Origin: Pseudomonas sp. WS 5079 | Lineage (GTDB): Bacteria > Pseudomonadota > Gammaproteobacteria > Pseudomonadales > Pseudomonadaceae | Length of the DNA: 64,000 nt | NCBI RefSeq assembly: GCF_012985465.1 | Contig: NZ_JAAQWN010000003.1 | Coordinates: 496,001 to 560,000, forward strand | Direction: 5' to 3' | Notes under the pieces: model-generated | Database searches by the model: none | What the model was told of the DNA's origin: nothing | What the model saw: the letters and a program-made list of their open reading frames with translations, nothing else | Position numbers and translations under genes: made by a program | Part shown: positions 10,203 to 19,648 of the stretch, one piece after another | Layout of the letters: every line of letters begins with the position of its first letter | Position numbering within the stretch: position 1 is the first letter of the stretch

Positions 10203-11468
10203 TTAGTTGCTCTTGACCGCGTGATCCGGCTTCTTGTCATTGCCAGGGATGTACGGGCTCCACGGCTGGGCGCGGATCGGCCCTTCGGTCTGCCACACCA
10301 CCGAGAACTGGCCGTCGGACTGGATCTCGCCAATCATCACCGGCTTGTGCAGGTGGTGGTTGGTCTTGTCCATGGTCAGGGTGTAGCCCGACGGCGCGGC
10401 GAAGGTCTGGCCGGCCAGGGCTTCACGCACTTTGTCGACGTCGGTGGACTTGGCTTTCTCCACCGCCTGCGCCCACATATGGATGCCGACGTAGGTGGCT
10501 TCCATCGGGTCGTTGGTCACGGCCTTGTCGGCACCCGGCAGGTTTTTCGCCTTGGCGTAGGCTTTCCAGTCGGCGACGAACTTGGCGTTGACCGGGTTCT
10601 CTACCGACTGGAAGTAGTTCCACGCCGCCAGGTTGCCCACCAGCGGTTTGGTGTCGATGCCGCGCAGTTCTTCCTCGCCTACCGAGAACGCCACCACAGG
10701 CACCTCGGTCGCCTTCAGGCCCTGGTTGGCCAGTTCCTTGTAGAACGGCACGTTGGAGTCACCATTGACGGTGGACACCACCGCGGTCTTGCCACCCGCC
10801 GAGAATTTTTTGATGTTGGCCACGATGGTCTGGTAATCGCTATGGCCGAACGGGGTGTAGACCTCTTCGATGTCCTTGTCGGCTACGCCTTTGGAATGCA
10901 GGAACGCGCGCAGGATTTTGTTGGTGGTGCGCGGGTACACGTAGTCGGTGCCCAGCAGGAAGAAGCGCTTGGCGCTGCCGCCTTCTTCGCTCATCAGGTA
11001 TTCCACTGCCGGGATCGCCTGCTGGTTCGGCGCGGCGCCGGTGTAGAACACGTTGGGCGACATTTCCTCGCCTTCGTATTGCACCGGGTAGAACAACAGG
11101 CCGTTGAGTTCTTCGAACACCGGCAGCACCGATTTACGCGACACCGAGGTCCAGCAGCCGAACACCACCGCGACCTTGTCCTGGGTCAGCAACTGCCGGC
11201 CCTTTTCGGCGAACAGCGGCCAGTTGGAGGCCGGGTCGACCACCACCGCTTCGAGCATCTTGCCGTTCACCCCGCCCTTGGCGTTGATCTCGTCGATGGT
11301 CATCAGCGCCATGTCCTTGAGGGACGTTTCGGAGATGGCCATGGTCCCGGACAGCGAGTGCAGGATGCCGACCTTGATGGTCTCGGCGGCCTGGACGGTC
11401 CAGGTCAGGCCCATGGCGGCAATGGATGCCGACAGAGTGAAAGCCTTGATCAAGCTGCGACGCTTCAT
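10203..11468 (-). CDS. urtA: Urea ABC transporter substrate-binding protein UrtA
   Basis: A 421-residue periplasmic urea-binding protein. The N-terminus MKRRSLIKAF followed by a hydrophobic stretch ending VQAAE looks like a twin-arginine signal. The mature part begins ETIKVGILHSLSGTMAISE, the family signature. The ATG at 11468 has GGAGA seven bases upstream. It is the first gene of the urt-ure operon and is preceded by a sigma-54 promoter. Confidence 0.96.
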   Translation of the reverse strand: MKRRSLIKAFTLSASIAAMGLTWTVQAAETIKVGILHSLSGTMAISETSLKDMALMTIDEINAKGGVNGKMLEAVVVDPASNWPLFAEKGRQLLTQDKVAVVFGCWTSVSRKSVLPVFEELNGLLFYPVQYEGEEMSPNVFYTGAAPNQQAIPAVEYLMSEEGGSAKRFFLLGTDYVYPRTTNKILRAFLHSKGVADKDIEEVYTPFGHSDYQTIVANIKKFSAGGKTAVVSTVNGDSNVPFYKELANQGLKATEVPVVAFSVGEEELRGIDTKPLVGNLAAWNYFQSVENPVNAKFVADWKAYAKAKNLPGADKAVTNDPMEATYVGIHMWAQAVEKAKSTDVDKVREALAGQTFAAPSGYTLTMDKTNHHLHKPVMIGEIQSDGQFSVVWQTEGPIRAQPWSPYIPGNDKKPDHAVKSN

Positions 11469-11527
11469 GGTGCGGTCTCCAGAACTCAATATTTTCAGGG
11501 GGCGGATAGGGGCGTTGCCAGAGCATT

Positions 11528-11543
11528 TGCAAAGGCTGTGCCT
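11528..11543 (-). promoter_or_regulatory. Sigma-54 (RpoN) promoter of urtA
   Basis: On the minus strand the sequence is AGGCACAGCCTTTGCA. It matches the RpoN consensus TGGCACG-N4-TTGCA with the essential GG and GC at exactly the required spacing. It lies about 60 bases upstream of the urtA start and in the same orientation. This fits RpoN/NtrC-driven urea uptake during nitrogen limitation. Confidence 0.75.
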
Positions 11544-11578
11544 ATTGGCTGCGCTGCCTTGTTATGTGGGCCATGGGC

Positions 11579-11595
11579 TGCACTGGTCGGTTGCA
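11579..11595. promoter_or_regulatory. Candidate NtrC binding site upstream of urtA
   Basis: TGCACTGGTCGGTTGCA is a 17-base near-palindrome. It matches the NtrC consensus TGCACC-N5-GGTGCA at ten of twelve conserved positions. Its centre is roughly 50 bases upstream of the -24 element, somewhat close for an enhancer but workable. A further half-site-like TGCACC follows at 11598-11603. Confidence 0.5.
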
Positions 11596-11763
11596 CTGCA
11601 CCAAGTGAGGGCTTGCCGGGCGTGCTGGTGCGTGGCGTGCGCCCGAACGGGGCAGGGCGTGTGGCGCGGTGGATATCTATTTAGCGCCCTCGCGCTCGCG
11701 CCAACGGTAAAGATCGCCGTGACCCTGGCCAGCGTCTGGTCGGGGCATATTTGAGGGGATGTC

Positions 11764-14700
11764 ATGGAACGACCTAAACGCGGTTGGTTCGGCAGCGGAT
11801 TGAAGTCGGATGTGGTACTGCCACCAGTGGGACCGGCCTTTGTCACCATGGATGATGCGGCGCGTTATGCCCATCGACAGATCGGCAGCCGGCGCGATAA
11901 GGAGTATGGCGGGGTGATCCTGGAGAGCTTGGCGGACGGCTACTTCTATGCCACCGAGCCGATAGCGGGCGGGGCCTACACCTTCGATTACTGGACGGTG
12001 CTGAAAGTCGACAGCAATAGCCAGTATCTGCACCCACAAGGCTATCGGTGCGTGGCCGACTACCACTCTCATCCCGATGCGTTCGATGATTTTCAAGAGA
12101 ACAACCCTGAGTTTTCCGAGCGTCAGGTCAGGGGGCTGAATGGCTTTTTTTCGGATATTGACCTGAGCATCTTTATTTTGGAGCGCGGTTTTTTTTCGGC
12201 CTCTTATCTGTCTGGGCCCGATGGCGGGTTGCTCAAATATGTCACCACCGGCTCGGCTGAGGAGCAGCGTTTTGGTGTGTGGCTCGATAAAAAGCTGCAC
12301 TTCGGTCATGCGGATGGCCCGGCCGATAACAAACCGGAGACCTTCTTCAAGAAGGCCGCCAGTGTCAGCCAGTTGTCCATCGTGGTTCCGAGTGCGTTGT
12401 GGGGGGGCTCGACAGGCACAGTGCCCAGGCAATGGCGACCGTTCACAGCCTTTGTCTCGCGCACCTACGAGCTGCCGGCCTGCGGGCCGGTGTACGCCGG
12501 GCTTGATGCCCTGCTGGAGGTATTGCAGCAACGCAACCCTGAACGCGCCTTTATCCTCAAGGATGCCAACAAAGAGGACTATGTGCTGGTCGAGCCCCCG
12601 GCCGGCGGGCCCGCACCGGTGTCCATCCAGCAATTGTTCCCGCGCACCTCGGATGGTAAGCGCGTGTCACACGAGAGCTTCCATTGGGTGGCGGTCTATC
12701 TGGGACGCCCTCCGGTGCCCCTGCGCCTCCCGTCCAGGGACGCGTGGCTGTACCGTAACTTTTTTAGCCCGCTGGAGTTGGCGACCCAGCTTTACCATGG
12801 GGTGCAGTCCAGGGATTTGCTGGGGCCGGAGCGTCAGCTGTTTTTCTATCGCAACCTCAATGATGGGGCGTTGTTGCAATACAAGTGCGCGTTCTCGACC
12901 GCCGAGACTGAACTGTTTCGCGTCGAGCCGGACGGTCAGGTGGTGGATAACCAGATCGATTCGGCGCTGCTCGCGGGTACGCTGAGCCCTCGGGACTTTG
13001 TCCTGCGCGTGGCGGCAGGCGGGTATCTGTCGGTGATCCGGGCGGGCAAGATCTGGGACAGGCTCGGCCCGGTCGACGCGCAGTGGCGAGCCGTCTCCAG
13101 GGTTCCCAAACCCGTATTGAGTCCGCCCTTTGTCACCGCCGATGATGCTGCGCGCTGGGCTCACAACCGGATCGGCGAGCGACGCGACAAGGAGTATGGC
13201 GGTGCGGTGCTGCGACAAGGCGTGCGTTATTTCGCCACAGAACCGGTGGCCGGTGCGTCGATACAGTTTGATTTTCGCGCCATCATGGCCACCGATGAGC
13301 ATGACTACTTCATTGCTCCGGCTCCCTTCGACTGCTACGCCTTTTACCACTCGCACCCGGCGGGCTCTCCCGGTGAGCAGGGGTTGCACACTCAGTTCAC
13401 GGCCGATGAGGTGGAGATATTTATCAGCTTTTTCTCGTCTGCCGACCAGGCGTTTGTCATCGGTAACCGCGAGTTTGCCCCGGCCCACTACCTGTCAGGC
13501 CCGCAGGGCTCGTTGCTCAAGTATGTGAGCAGCGGTTCAACGGCGGAGCAGACGCTGCTCAAGCAGTTGACCGGTGAAATGCCGATCCAGCCGATCACCG
13601 AGTTTGAAGGGACTGTCTGGAATTTTGCCGATGCGGGCGACCTGCGGGTGGTGTTGGCCAACCGTGTCTGGGGCGGCGCTCGCGGTCGTGTCGCCAGGGG
13701 GTGGCGGGTCGGCGAACCGGTCATTCCCAAGGACACCGTGCAGGAGCAGCCGTTCTTTACGCCGCAGGCCAACACGGGGCAAGTTGCCGCGCTGATCGCC
13801 CTGAACCATATCAATGGCATGCCGGCGGGCGCTTACCAGGGGTTTGTGCTCAAGCATCAGAATGCCCCGAGCTATATCGCGACGCTACCGGTTGCAGCAG
13901 GCACAACCCTGGCCAGTCTGTTCCCCGCCCGTGCCGACGGTCAGGCGAAACTGCCCTCCAATTATCGCCTGGTTGGCCTTTACCGTAATGTGTTTGCGTC
14001 CGAGCCGAGGCCGTTGCCGGCCAATGAAGCCTGGCTGTATAAGCGGTTTGCCCCACCTGCGCTATGGGTGGAGGTCATGACCCAGGCTCTTGCCACCTCC
14101 AAGCTGCAGATCGCCGGGTTGGGGCTCAAGTTGTATCTGCAAGCCCCTGACCGGGCGCTGCTGCATTGGCAGGTGCCGAGTGCCGATACCGCCAACGAGC
14201 TGTTTAGCGTGGTCGGCCAGAGGGTGACTGACAAAGGCAACCAGGCGGCACTGCTCGACGGTACGTTGTCGTCCCGGGAGTTCGTGCACCGGGTGATTCG
14301 TGCCGGCGAGTTGACGGTGATTCAGCAGGGCGACTTATGGAACGTACTGGGGCCGATGCATGACGGCGAGCGTCTGCCGCTGGGTTCGGGGACCACGCTG
14401 CTGAGTGCGGCATTCCTGACGGCCGATGATGCCGCGCGCCTTGCCCACGAGAAGATCGGCTTTCGCCGAGGGACGGCCTTTGGTGGGTACATTCTCAAAA
14501 GGCCAGACGGGCGATTTTTATTCACCGAACCTGTGACTATTCATGGCGACGGCTTTTCCTCCGACCTGCTGCTGCCGAGACCGGGCGGTGGTTCGCTGGT
14601 GCCTCCGGTGGGCCATGAGATTCATGGGCGCTACGCCTCCCATGGGGCGGTGTCCTTCAATGACCTGGCCCGCCAGCGGCGCCTTGACTGGACCCTTGCG

Positions 14701-17679
14701 GACCTTGAGGTCAATGCCACGATGTTCTCGGATGTGGAGATCCGGGCGGTGATTGAATCCCGCCTGCCGGCTTACCTGAGCGGTTCGCCGAACAACCTGA
14801 TCGGCTACACCCCCAGCGGCTCGGCCAATGAGTTGCTGGTGCTGAGCAACACCACCCGCGAGCCCGGCCAGCATGGTTACTTCGAACGCCTGGAAACCGG
14901 CAAGCTCAAGCCGGTGGACATCGTTACCCGCCTGGCGGATGCGGGCAATCTGCAAGTGCTTGTCGGTAGCCAGTTATGGGGGCCGCGTGGCACGGTCTAC
15001 GACGACTGGACGCCCAACTTCGAGTATGCCCAGATCGATCTGCAAACCCCGGCGTTTGGTGCAATCTTCAACAGCCAGGACGCGGCGGCGCTCAATGCGC
15101 ACATTCGCTGGTACGGCAGGAACCTGGATGCACAGGCGGCGACGGCCTACATTCTCAAGCACCCGCAACACGAAGAATATGTGGTCAGCGAGCTGTTGCC
15201 GATCAAGCCGCCCGGGCGTTGGTTGAGCGACTCCTCCAGGGGCTTCGGGTATCTGACCGGTGGCGACTTCGCCAAGGGCTTTGTGCTCAAGGGCCTGCTG
15301 TATTCACAGCAATGGCTGCCTGTGGGGCTGAACACTTCCGAGGCCTGGTTGACCCAGTTCTTTGTCACCCCCGAGTTGCTGTTGCGTGCCGAAGAAGATG
15401 CCCGGCATTTGCCGCGATCTTCTGCGGGGCCCGCCGTATTGCCTGTGTATATGTCAACACTGGACGGCGCCTTGTTGCGGTATCAACCCCAGGCTTCGTC
15501 AATGCTCAAGCAGGGCATTGATGGCGCCGGTGTGACGATCCAGGGCATGAGCCTGCATGACGGCTCCCTGGATATCCGCCGGTTTGTCACGCTGATCGCC
15601 AAGGCCGGTGACCTGCGGGTGTTATACAGCAGCCAGTGCTGGGATCGACGGGGACTGGTCATCGAAAACGCCACGTCATGGCGTCCCTATGGGCGTTTCA
15701 CCCGCCGTCGCCTGGGCCCGGCTTTCCAGGAACAGGATGACGCAGTGCGCCATGCTCGCTCACGGCTGGGTGATCACGATAACGGCTTGCTGGGAGGCTT
15801 GGTGCTCAAGCGCCCTGACGGCCTGTTCGTGGCCACAGAACTTTTGAAAGTGCCTCGCGAAGATTTCGATCCCAAGTGGATTTTCCCCGATGAGGTGGTC
15901 TCGGTGGGAGGTTTTCCGGCGGGCCATACAATTGTTGCGCGTTACCGCACCAGTGCTGCGCGGGAGTTGCCGTTTACCCTGGAGGCCACGCAAAAGAGCG
16001 TCTACCGCAATATGCTTTCCACCCGGGTGATTGGCGCATCGCTGCAGTCGCGGGACGTGCATCTGACCCGCGAGTACCTGTTAGGCACCGACGGCTGCGT
16101 ACTCAGTTACACCCGTAGCCGCACAGCCCTTGAGGATCAGTTGAAAACAGCCCTGCAGCCATTGCAGCCGCAACGTGCCGAGCTGTTGGATAACCTTGTC
16201 GAGCGGCAGATGCGCGACGGCACGCTGACCCCGGTCGAGTTCGTCACCCGGCTGGCCCAGGCCGGTACATTGCGCGTGGTGGACGGTAGCGTGGTGTGGG
16301 GCATGCCGCGCACGATCACAGCACCCTTCGTTGCCAACGTCGTCTGGCCCGAGCCGTTGTTGATCCGCAACGCCGTGGCCGACCCGCCGTTCAGCCCGCT
16401 CTTCACCCAGGAGCAGGACGCGGTGCGCTATGCCCATGAGCAGTGCAGGCCCGGTGAGAGCTTGCAGTTCGGCTACGTTTTCAAGTCGCCCAAGCTGGGG
16501 CTTTACATGGTCAGCCTGCCACTGGTGCGTGCGAGCTATCGCGACTATAGCCAGGTGTTCCCCCAAGGCCTGCTTCCCCAGGGGTATGCCCTGGAAGGTC
16601 TCTACCTCTGCGCCACCAATGAGCTGTTGACGCCGGCGGAAGACCCGTTGCACCAGGCGTTCTTCCTGCCCACGGATTTTGATACGGGCCTGCGTTTCTC
16701 CCAGCACGCTGTCAAGGACAAGAAACTGCGCCTCTACCTGTCGTGCCCGGACGGCGCGCTGCTCAGGTATCAGTACCTCAGTAGCGATGAGCAACTGGAC
16801 ACGCTCGGCTCGTTGCAGGTATTGCGCGAACAGTTGCTGCTGGGTAATGCCCGCATGCTTGACCACGTGCGCAGCCTGGTTGCCCGGGGCAATCTGGATG
16901 TGTTGATCGAGGGCCGGGTGTGGGCTGGCACGACACGGGTTTCCTCCGATTGGCAACCGGGTACGGGGCCAGGTTTCGAGGAAACCTGGCGGGCCTGTGG
17001 CCCGCTCTTTTCCCATGCCGACGATGCTGCCCGCGATGTACAGCGCAGGCTCGCGCCGTATCGTGGCCAGGAGTACCTTGCCGCGATATTGGGCAATCGT
17101 GCGCGCACCTCGTTTGTCGCTACGTTGCCGCGAGTGGCCGGGCTCGACACGGCGCAGCAGCTGGCGCTGTTTTACACCGGGCCAGATGGGCCGGTACAGC
17201 CGCTGGTGCAACCGACTGAGCACCCGGTGCCTGAGCCGGTGTTCCCGACGCAGTACCAAGTGGTCGCCGCACAACTGATCTACGGCGCCATGCCGCCCTC
17301 GCAAAGCAACGATCCCCAGGAGCAGCGGCTGCTCAACAACTTTGTCGGCCCGGCACTCTTGAGCTTGTTCCAGCGGGTGTTGCGTGCGCATGCAGAGCGC
17401 CCGGCAAGCCTTTACCTGTCGGTTCGCGATGGGGCGCTACTCAAATACATTCCGAGCTTTTCGCAGATGGAAGACCAAATCCAGCAGCTGGGTGTGAGGC
17501 TCCAGCCCAGTGAGTTCCTCAAGCGCGTGACCGGCTATGGCCAGCTTTTTGTACTGGATCGGGATGCGCTCTGGCGCAACGAGGGGCGCACGGTGGAAGC
17601 TCAGGTCGACCCGCGCAACCAAACCGAAGAAACCCAGATCGATGAAGCATTGAGCATCCGCGACCGGGATGAGCTGTAA
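11764..17679 (+). CDS. Giant nine-repeat protein, DUF4329/JAMM-like units
   Basis: A 1971-residue protein with no signal peptide or membrane segment. By eye it consists of nine tandem units of about 200-225 residues, starting near residues 23, 241, 453, 663, 881, 1098, 1318, 1544 and 1746. Each begins with a (G/S)PxF-x-(T/S)-x-DDAA helix and passes through a GG-(V/Y)-(I/L)-L strand. Each ends with an LS-x-(D/P)GALL-(R/K)Y strand, a DG-x-L-x-P/S-x-x-FV helix and an L-x-V-(L/I)-x-x-x-x-(L/V)WG/D strand. Units 1 and 3 carry KEYGG and YHSHP (Glu47, His101, His103; Glu477, His529, His531), resembling DUF4329 and the JAMM/MPN metal site. The others have lost it. The start ATG has GAGGGG upstream. 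It is transcribed divergently from urtA and convergently with the metal importer. The function is unknown; a scaffold, surface or toxin-like peptidase role is conceivable. Confidence 0.8.
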   Translation: MERPKRGWFGSGLKSDVVLPPVGPAFVTMDDAARYAHRQIGSRRDKEYGGVILESLADGYFYATEPIAGGAYTFDYWTVLKVDSNSQYLHPQGYRCVADYHSHPDAFDDFQENNPEFSERQVRGLNGFFSDIDLSIFILERGFFSASYLSGPDGGLLKYVTTGSAEEQRFGVWLDKKLHFGHADGPADNKPETFFKKAASVSQLSIVVPSALWGGSTGTVPRQWRPFTAFVSRTYELPACGPVYAGLDALLEVLQQRNPERAFILKDANKEDYVLVEPPAGGPAPVSIQQLFPRTSDGKRVSHESFHWVAVYLGRPPVPLRLPSRDAWLYRNFFSPLELATQLYHGVQSRDLLGPERQLFFYRNLNDGALLQYKCAFSTAETELFRVEPDGQVVDNQIDSALLAGTLSPRDFVLRVAAGGYLSVIRAGKIWDRLGPVDAQWRAVSRVPKPVLSPPFVTADDAARWAHNRIGERRDKEYGGAVLRQGVRYFATEPVAGASIQFDFRAIMATDEHDYFIAPAPFDCYAFYHSHPAGSPGEQGLHTQFTADEVEIFISFFSSADQAFVIGNREFAPAHYLSGPQGSLLKYVSSGSTAEQTLLKQLTGEMPIQPITEFEGTVWNFADAGDLRVVLANRVWGGARGRVARGWRVGEPVIPKDTVQEQPFFTPQANTGQVAALIALNHINGMPAGAYQGFVLKHQNAPSYIATLPVAAGTTLASLFPARADGQAKLPSNYRLVGLYRNVFASEPRPLPANEAWLYKRFAPPALWVEVMTQALATSKLQIAGLGLKLYLQAPDRALLHWQVPSADTANELFSVVGQRVTDKGNQAALLDGTLSSREFVHRVIRAGELTVIQQGDLWNVLGPMHDGERLPLGSGTTLLSAAFLTADDAARLAHEKIGFRRGTAFGGYILKRPDGRFLFTEPVTIHGDGFSSDLLLPRPGGGSLVPPVGHEIHGRYASHGAVSFNDLARQRRLDWTLADLEVNATMFSDVEIRAVIESRLPAYLSGSPNNLIGYTPSGSANELLVLSNTTREPGQHGYFERLETGKLKPVDIVTRLADAGNLQVLVGSQLWGPRGTVYDDWTPNFEYAQIDLQTPAFGAIFNSQDAAALNAHIRWYGRNLDAQAATAYILKHPQHEEYVVSELLPIKPPGRWLSDSSRGFGYLTGGDFAKGFVLKGLLYSQQWLPVGLNTSEAWLTQFFVTPELLLRAEEDARHLPRSSAGPAVLPVYMSTLDGALLRYQPQASSMLKQGIDGAGVTIQGMSLHDGSLDIRRFVTLIAKAGDLRVLYSSQCWDRRGLVIENATSWRPYGRFTRRRLGPAFQEQDDAVRHARSRLGDHDNGLLGGLVLKRPDGLFVATELLKVPREDFDPKWIFPDEVVSVGGFPAGHTIVARYRTSAARELPFTLEATQKSVYRNMLSTRVIGASLQSRDVHLTREYLLGTDGCVLSYTRSRTALEDQLKTALQPLQPQRAELLDNLVERQMRDGTLTPVEFVTRLAQAGTLRVVDGSVVWGMPRTITAPFVANVVWPEPLLIRNAVADPPFSPLFTQEQDAVRYAHEQCRPGESLQFGYVFKSPKLGLYMVSLPLVRASYRDYSQVFPQGLLPQGYALEGLYLCATNELLTPAEDPLHQAFFLPTDFDTGLRFSQHAVKDKKLRLYLSCPDGALLRYQYLSSDEQLDTLGSLQVLREQLLLGNARMLDHVRSLVARGNLDVLIEGRVWAGTTRVSSDWQPGTGPGFEETWRACGPLFSHADDAARDVQRRLAPYRGQEYLAAILGNRARTSFVATLPRVAGLDTAQQLALFYTGPDGPVQPLVQPTEHPVPEPVFPTQYQVVAAQLIYGAMPPSQSNDPQEQRLLNNFVGPALLSLFQRVLRAHAERPASLYLSVRDGALLKYIPSFSQMEDQIQQLGVRLQPSEFLKRVTGYGQLFVLDRDALWRNEGRTVEAQVDPRNQTEETQIDEALSIRDRDEL

Positions 17680-17693
17680 GCCGGCGCCTGAGC

Positions 17694-18704
17694 TTAGCGC
17701 CTGCGCATCAGGCCAATAAAAAACAGGCCGCCAATCGCCGCCGTGGCCACGCCAATCGGCAGGTCCTCGGGGGCGATCAGGGTGCGGGCGGCGACATCGA
17801 CCCACACCAGGAACAGGCTGCCCACCAGCACGCACACCGGCAACAGGCGCCGGTGCTCGGCGCCCACCAGGCGCCGGGCGATATGCGGCACCATCAGCCC
17901 GACAAACCCGATGGAGCCGCTGATCGACACCAGCACGCCGGTCATCAGCGAGGCAATCAAGAACACCTTGAGGCGCACATTGCGCGCGTTCAGGCCCAGG
18001 GTCACGGCGGTCTGCTCGCCGGCCATCAGCGCGTTGAGCGGGCGGGCCATGCCCAGCAGCAACAGTAGGCCCAGCAGCACCGTGGCGCTGGGGATCGCCA
18101 GCAGTTCCCAGCGCGCCAGGCCCAGGCCGCCGAGCATCCAGAACATCACCGCCGACGCCGCGCGATGGTCGCCCATGAACAGCAGCAGATTGGCCGCCGC
18201 CATCATCACGAATGACACCGCCACCCCGCACAGCAACAGGCGATCACTCTCCAGCCGGCCATTGCGGCTGGCCACCGCCAGCACCACCAGCATGCTCAGT
18301 AGCGCGCCGATGAAGGCGGCGATGGGCAGGGTCAGCAGGCCGATGATTTCGCCCACATGCAGCACTACGATTACCGCGCCCAGGGTAGCGCCCGAGGTCA
18401 CCCCCAACAGGTGCGGATCGGCCAGTGGGTTGCGCGTGACCGCCTGCAAGACTGCGCCAATCAACGCCAGCCCGGCACCCACCAGCGCCCCGAGCAACAT
18501 GCGCGGTACGCGGATCAGCCAGACGATATGTTCCTGGCCCACCGACCAGTCCACCGCCCCGATACCCAGGGCCTTGTGCAGCAGGATCCGCCACACCACG
18601 TCCACCGGCACCCGTGCCGAACCGAAGCCCAGCGAGACCACACAGGACACCAGCAGCACCGCGCCAAGGGCGGCGAGCAGCAGGGCATAGCGGCGCTCGA
18701 TCAT
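17694..18704 (-). CDS. FecCD-family ABC permease, probable zinc/metallophore uptake
   Basis: A 336-residue inner-membrane permease of the BtuC/FecCD family with about nine or ten hydrophobic segments. The family stretches PRMLLGALVGAGLALIGAVL (in part), RNPLADPHLLGVTSGA and the coupling helix GLMVPHIARRLVG are clear. It overlaps the upstream binding-protein gene by four bases (ATGA). It is the last gene of a receptor-ATPase-binding protein-permease operon behind a Zur-like operator. It ends 14 bases from the end of the convergent giant gene. Confidence 0.92.
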   Translation of the reverse strand: MIERRYALLLAALGAVLLVSCVVSLGFGSARVPVDVVWRILLHKALGIGAVDWSVGQEHIVWLIRVPRMLLGALVGAGLALIGAVLQAVTRNPLADPHLLGVTSGATLGAVIVVLHVGEIIGLLTLPIAAFIGALLSMLVVLAVASRNGRLESDRLLLCGVAVSFVMMAAANLLLFMGDHRAASAVMFWMLGGLGLARWELLAIPSATVLLGLLLLLGMARPLNALMAGEQTAVTLGLNARNVRLKVFLIASLMTGVLVSISGSIGFVGLMVPHIARRLVGAEHRRLLPVCVLVGSLFLVWVDVAARTLIAPEDLPIGVATAAIGGLFFIGLMRRR

Positions 18705-19648
18705 TGGCCGTGGAACCCCTTGGCCAGGGTTTCCACCGCCAGCACATTGTCGATCCCAGGTGTGGCCTGCACGTAGGGGATCACGATAAAACGCCGCTGC
18801 TTGATCGCGTCCACCGATTGCAGGGCCGGGTTATCCAGCAGGAACTGGATTTTCTGCTCGGCAGTGATTTCGCTGTAGTCGACGATCACGATCACCTGGG
18901 GGTTGCGCTCCACCACGGTCTCCCAGTTGACCCGGGTCCAGCTGGCGTCCACATCGTCGAGGATATTGCGCCCGCCAGCGGCAGCGATCAGCGCCTGGGG
19001 CATGCCCAGGCGGCCGGAGGTCATGGCGCGGTCTTCGCCGCTGTCATACAGGAACACCCGTGGCTGTGTGGCGGGCAGGGTTTTGTGCACAGCGGCGACC
19101 TGGGCCTGCATCCGGGCGATCAGGGCGTCGGCGCGGTCCTGCACGTCGAAGATCCGGCCCAGGTTGCGCAGGTCGTTATAGGTGTCGTCCAGGGTTGCTG
19201 CCGGGCGCTTCATCACGAACGCGCAGGATTCGGTCAGCTCCAGCACGTTGATGCCCAACGGTTGCAGGGTCTGTGGGGTGAGGTCGCCCCCCACGCGCAT
19301 GCCGTAGTCCCAGCCGGCGAAGAAGAAATCCACATTGGCGTTGAGCAGGGTTTCCACCGACGGGTACTTGGCCGCCAGCTCCGGCAGGCCGTCGAGCAGC
19401 GTGGCCATTTGCGGGGTCACCGCCTTCCAGCCGGTCACGCCGCTGTAGCCGACCATGCGCGACTTGAGCCCCAGGGCGAGCATCATCTGGGTCATGTTGA
19501 TGTCGTGGCTGACCGCGTGTTCAGGGGCCTGGTTGAAGATCACCTCGCGGTTGCAGCTCTGGATCTTCAACGGGTAGCGGGTGGCCTCGGCAAAGGCCTG
19601 GGTCGCACCGCACAGCAGGGTAAGGCACAGCAGGGAACGCAGGATCAT
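18701..19648 (-). CDS. Periplasmic metal-chelate binding protein (BtuF/FepB-like)
   Basis: A 315-residue class III solute-binding protein. The signal peptide ends CGATQAFA near residue 20. The mature protein has the two-lobed TroA-type layout, with the N-lobe around DINMTQMMLALGLKSRMVGY and the C-lobe around VIVIVDY and LLDNPALQSVDAIKQRRF. It overlaps the ATPase gene upstream and the permease gene downstream by four bases each. I recall a similar P. aeruginosa set (PA2911-PA2914) that responds to zinc starvation. The ligand is not readable from sequence. Confidence 0.9.
   Translation of the reverse strand: MILRSLLCLTLLCGATQAFAEATRYPLKIQSCNREVIFNQAPEHAVSHDINMTQMMLALGLKSRMVGYSGVTGWKAVTPQMATLLDGLPELAAKYPSVETLLNANVDFFFAGWDYGMRVGGDLTPQTLQPLGINVLELTESCAFVMKRPAATLDDTYNDLRNLGRIFDVQDRADALIARMQAQVAAVHKTLPATQPRVFLYDSGEDRAMTSGRLGMPQALIAAAGGRNILDDVDASWTRVNWETVVERNPQVIVIVDYSEITAEQKIQFLLDNPALQSVDAIKQRRFIVIPYVQATPGIDNVLAVETLAKGFHGQ

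Noticed and set aside
16081..17391. Minus-strand frame opposite the giant repeat gene
   Set aside because: The plus-strand frame shows nine internal repeats and a good ribosome binding site, while the opposite frame shows neither.
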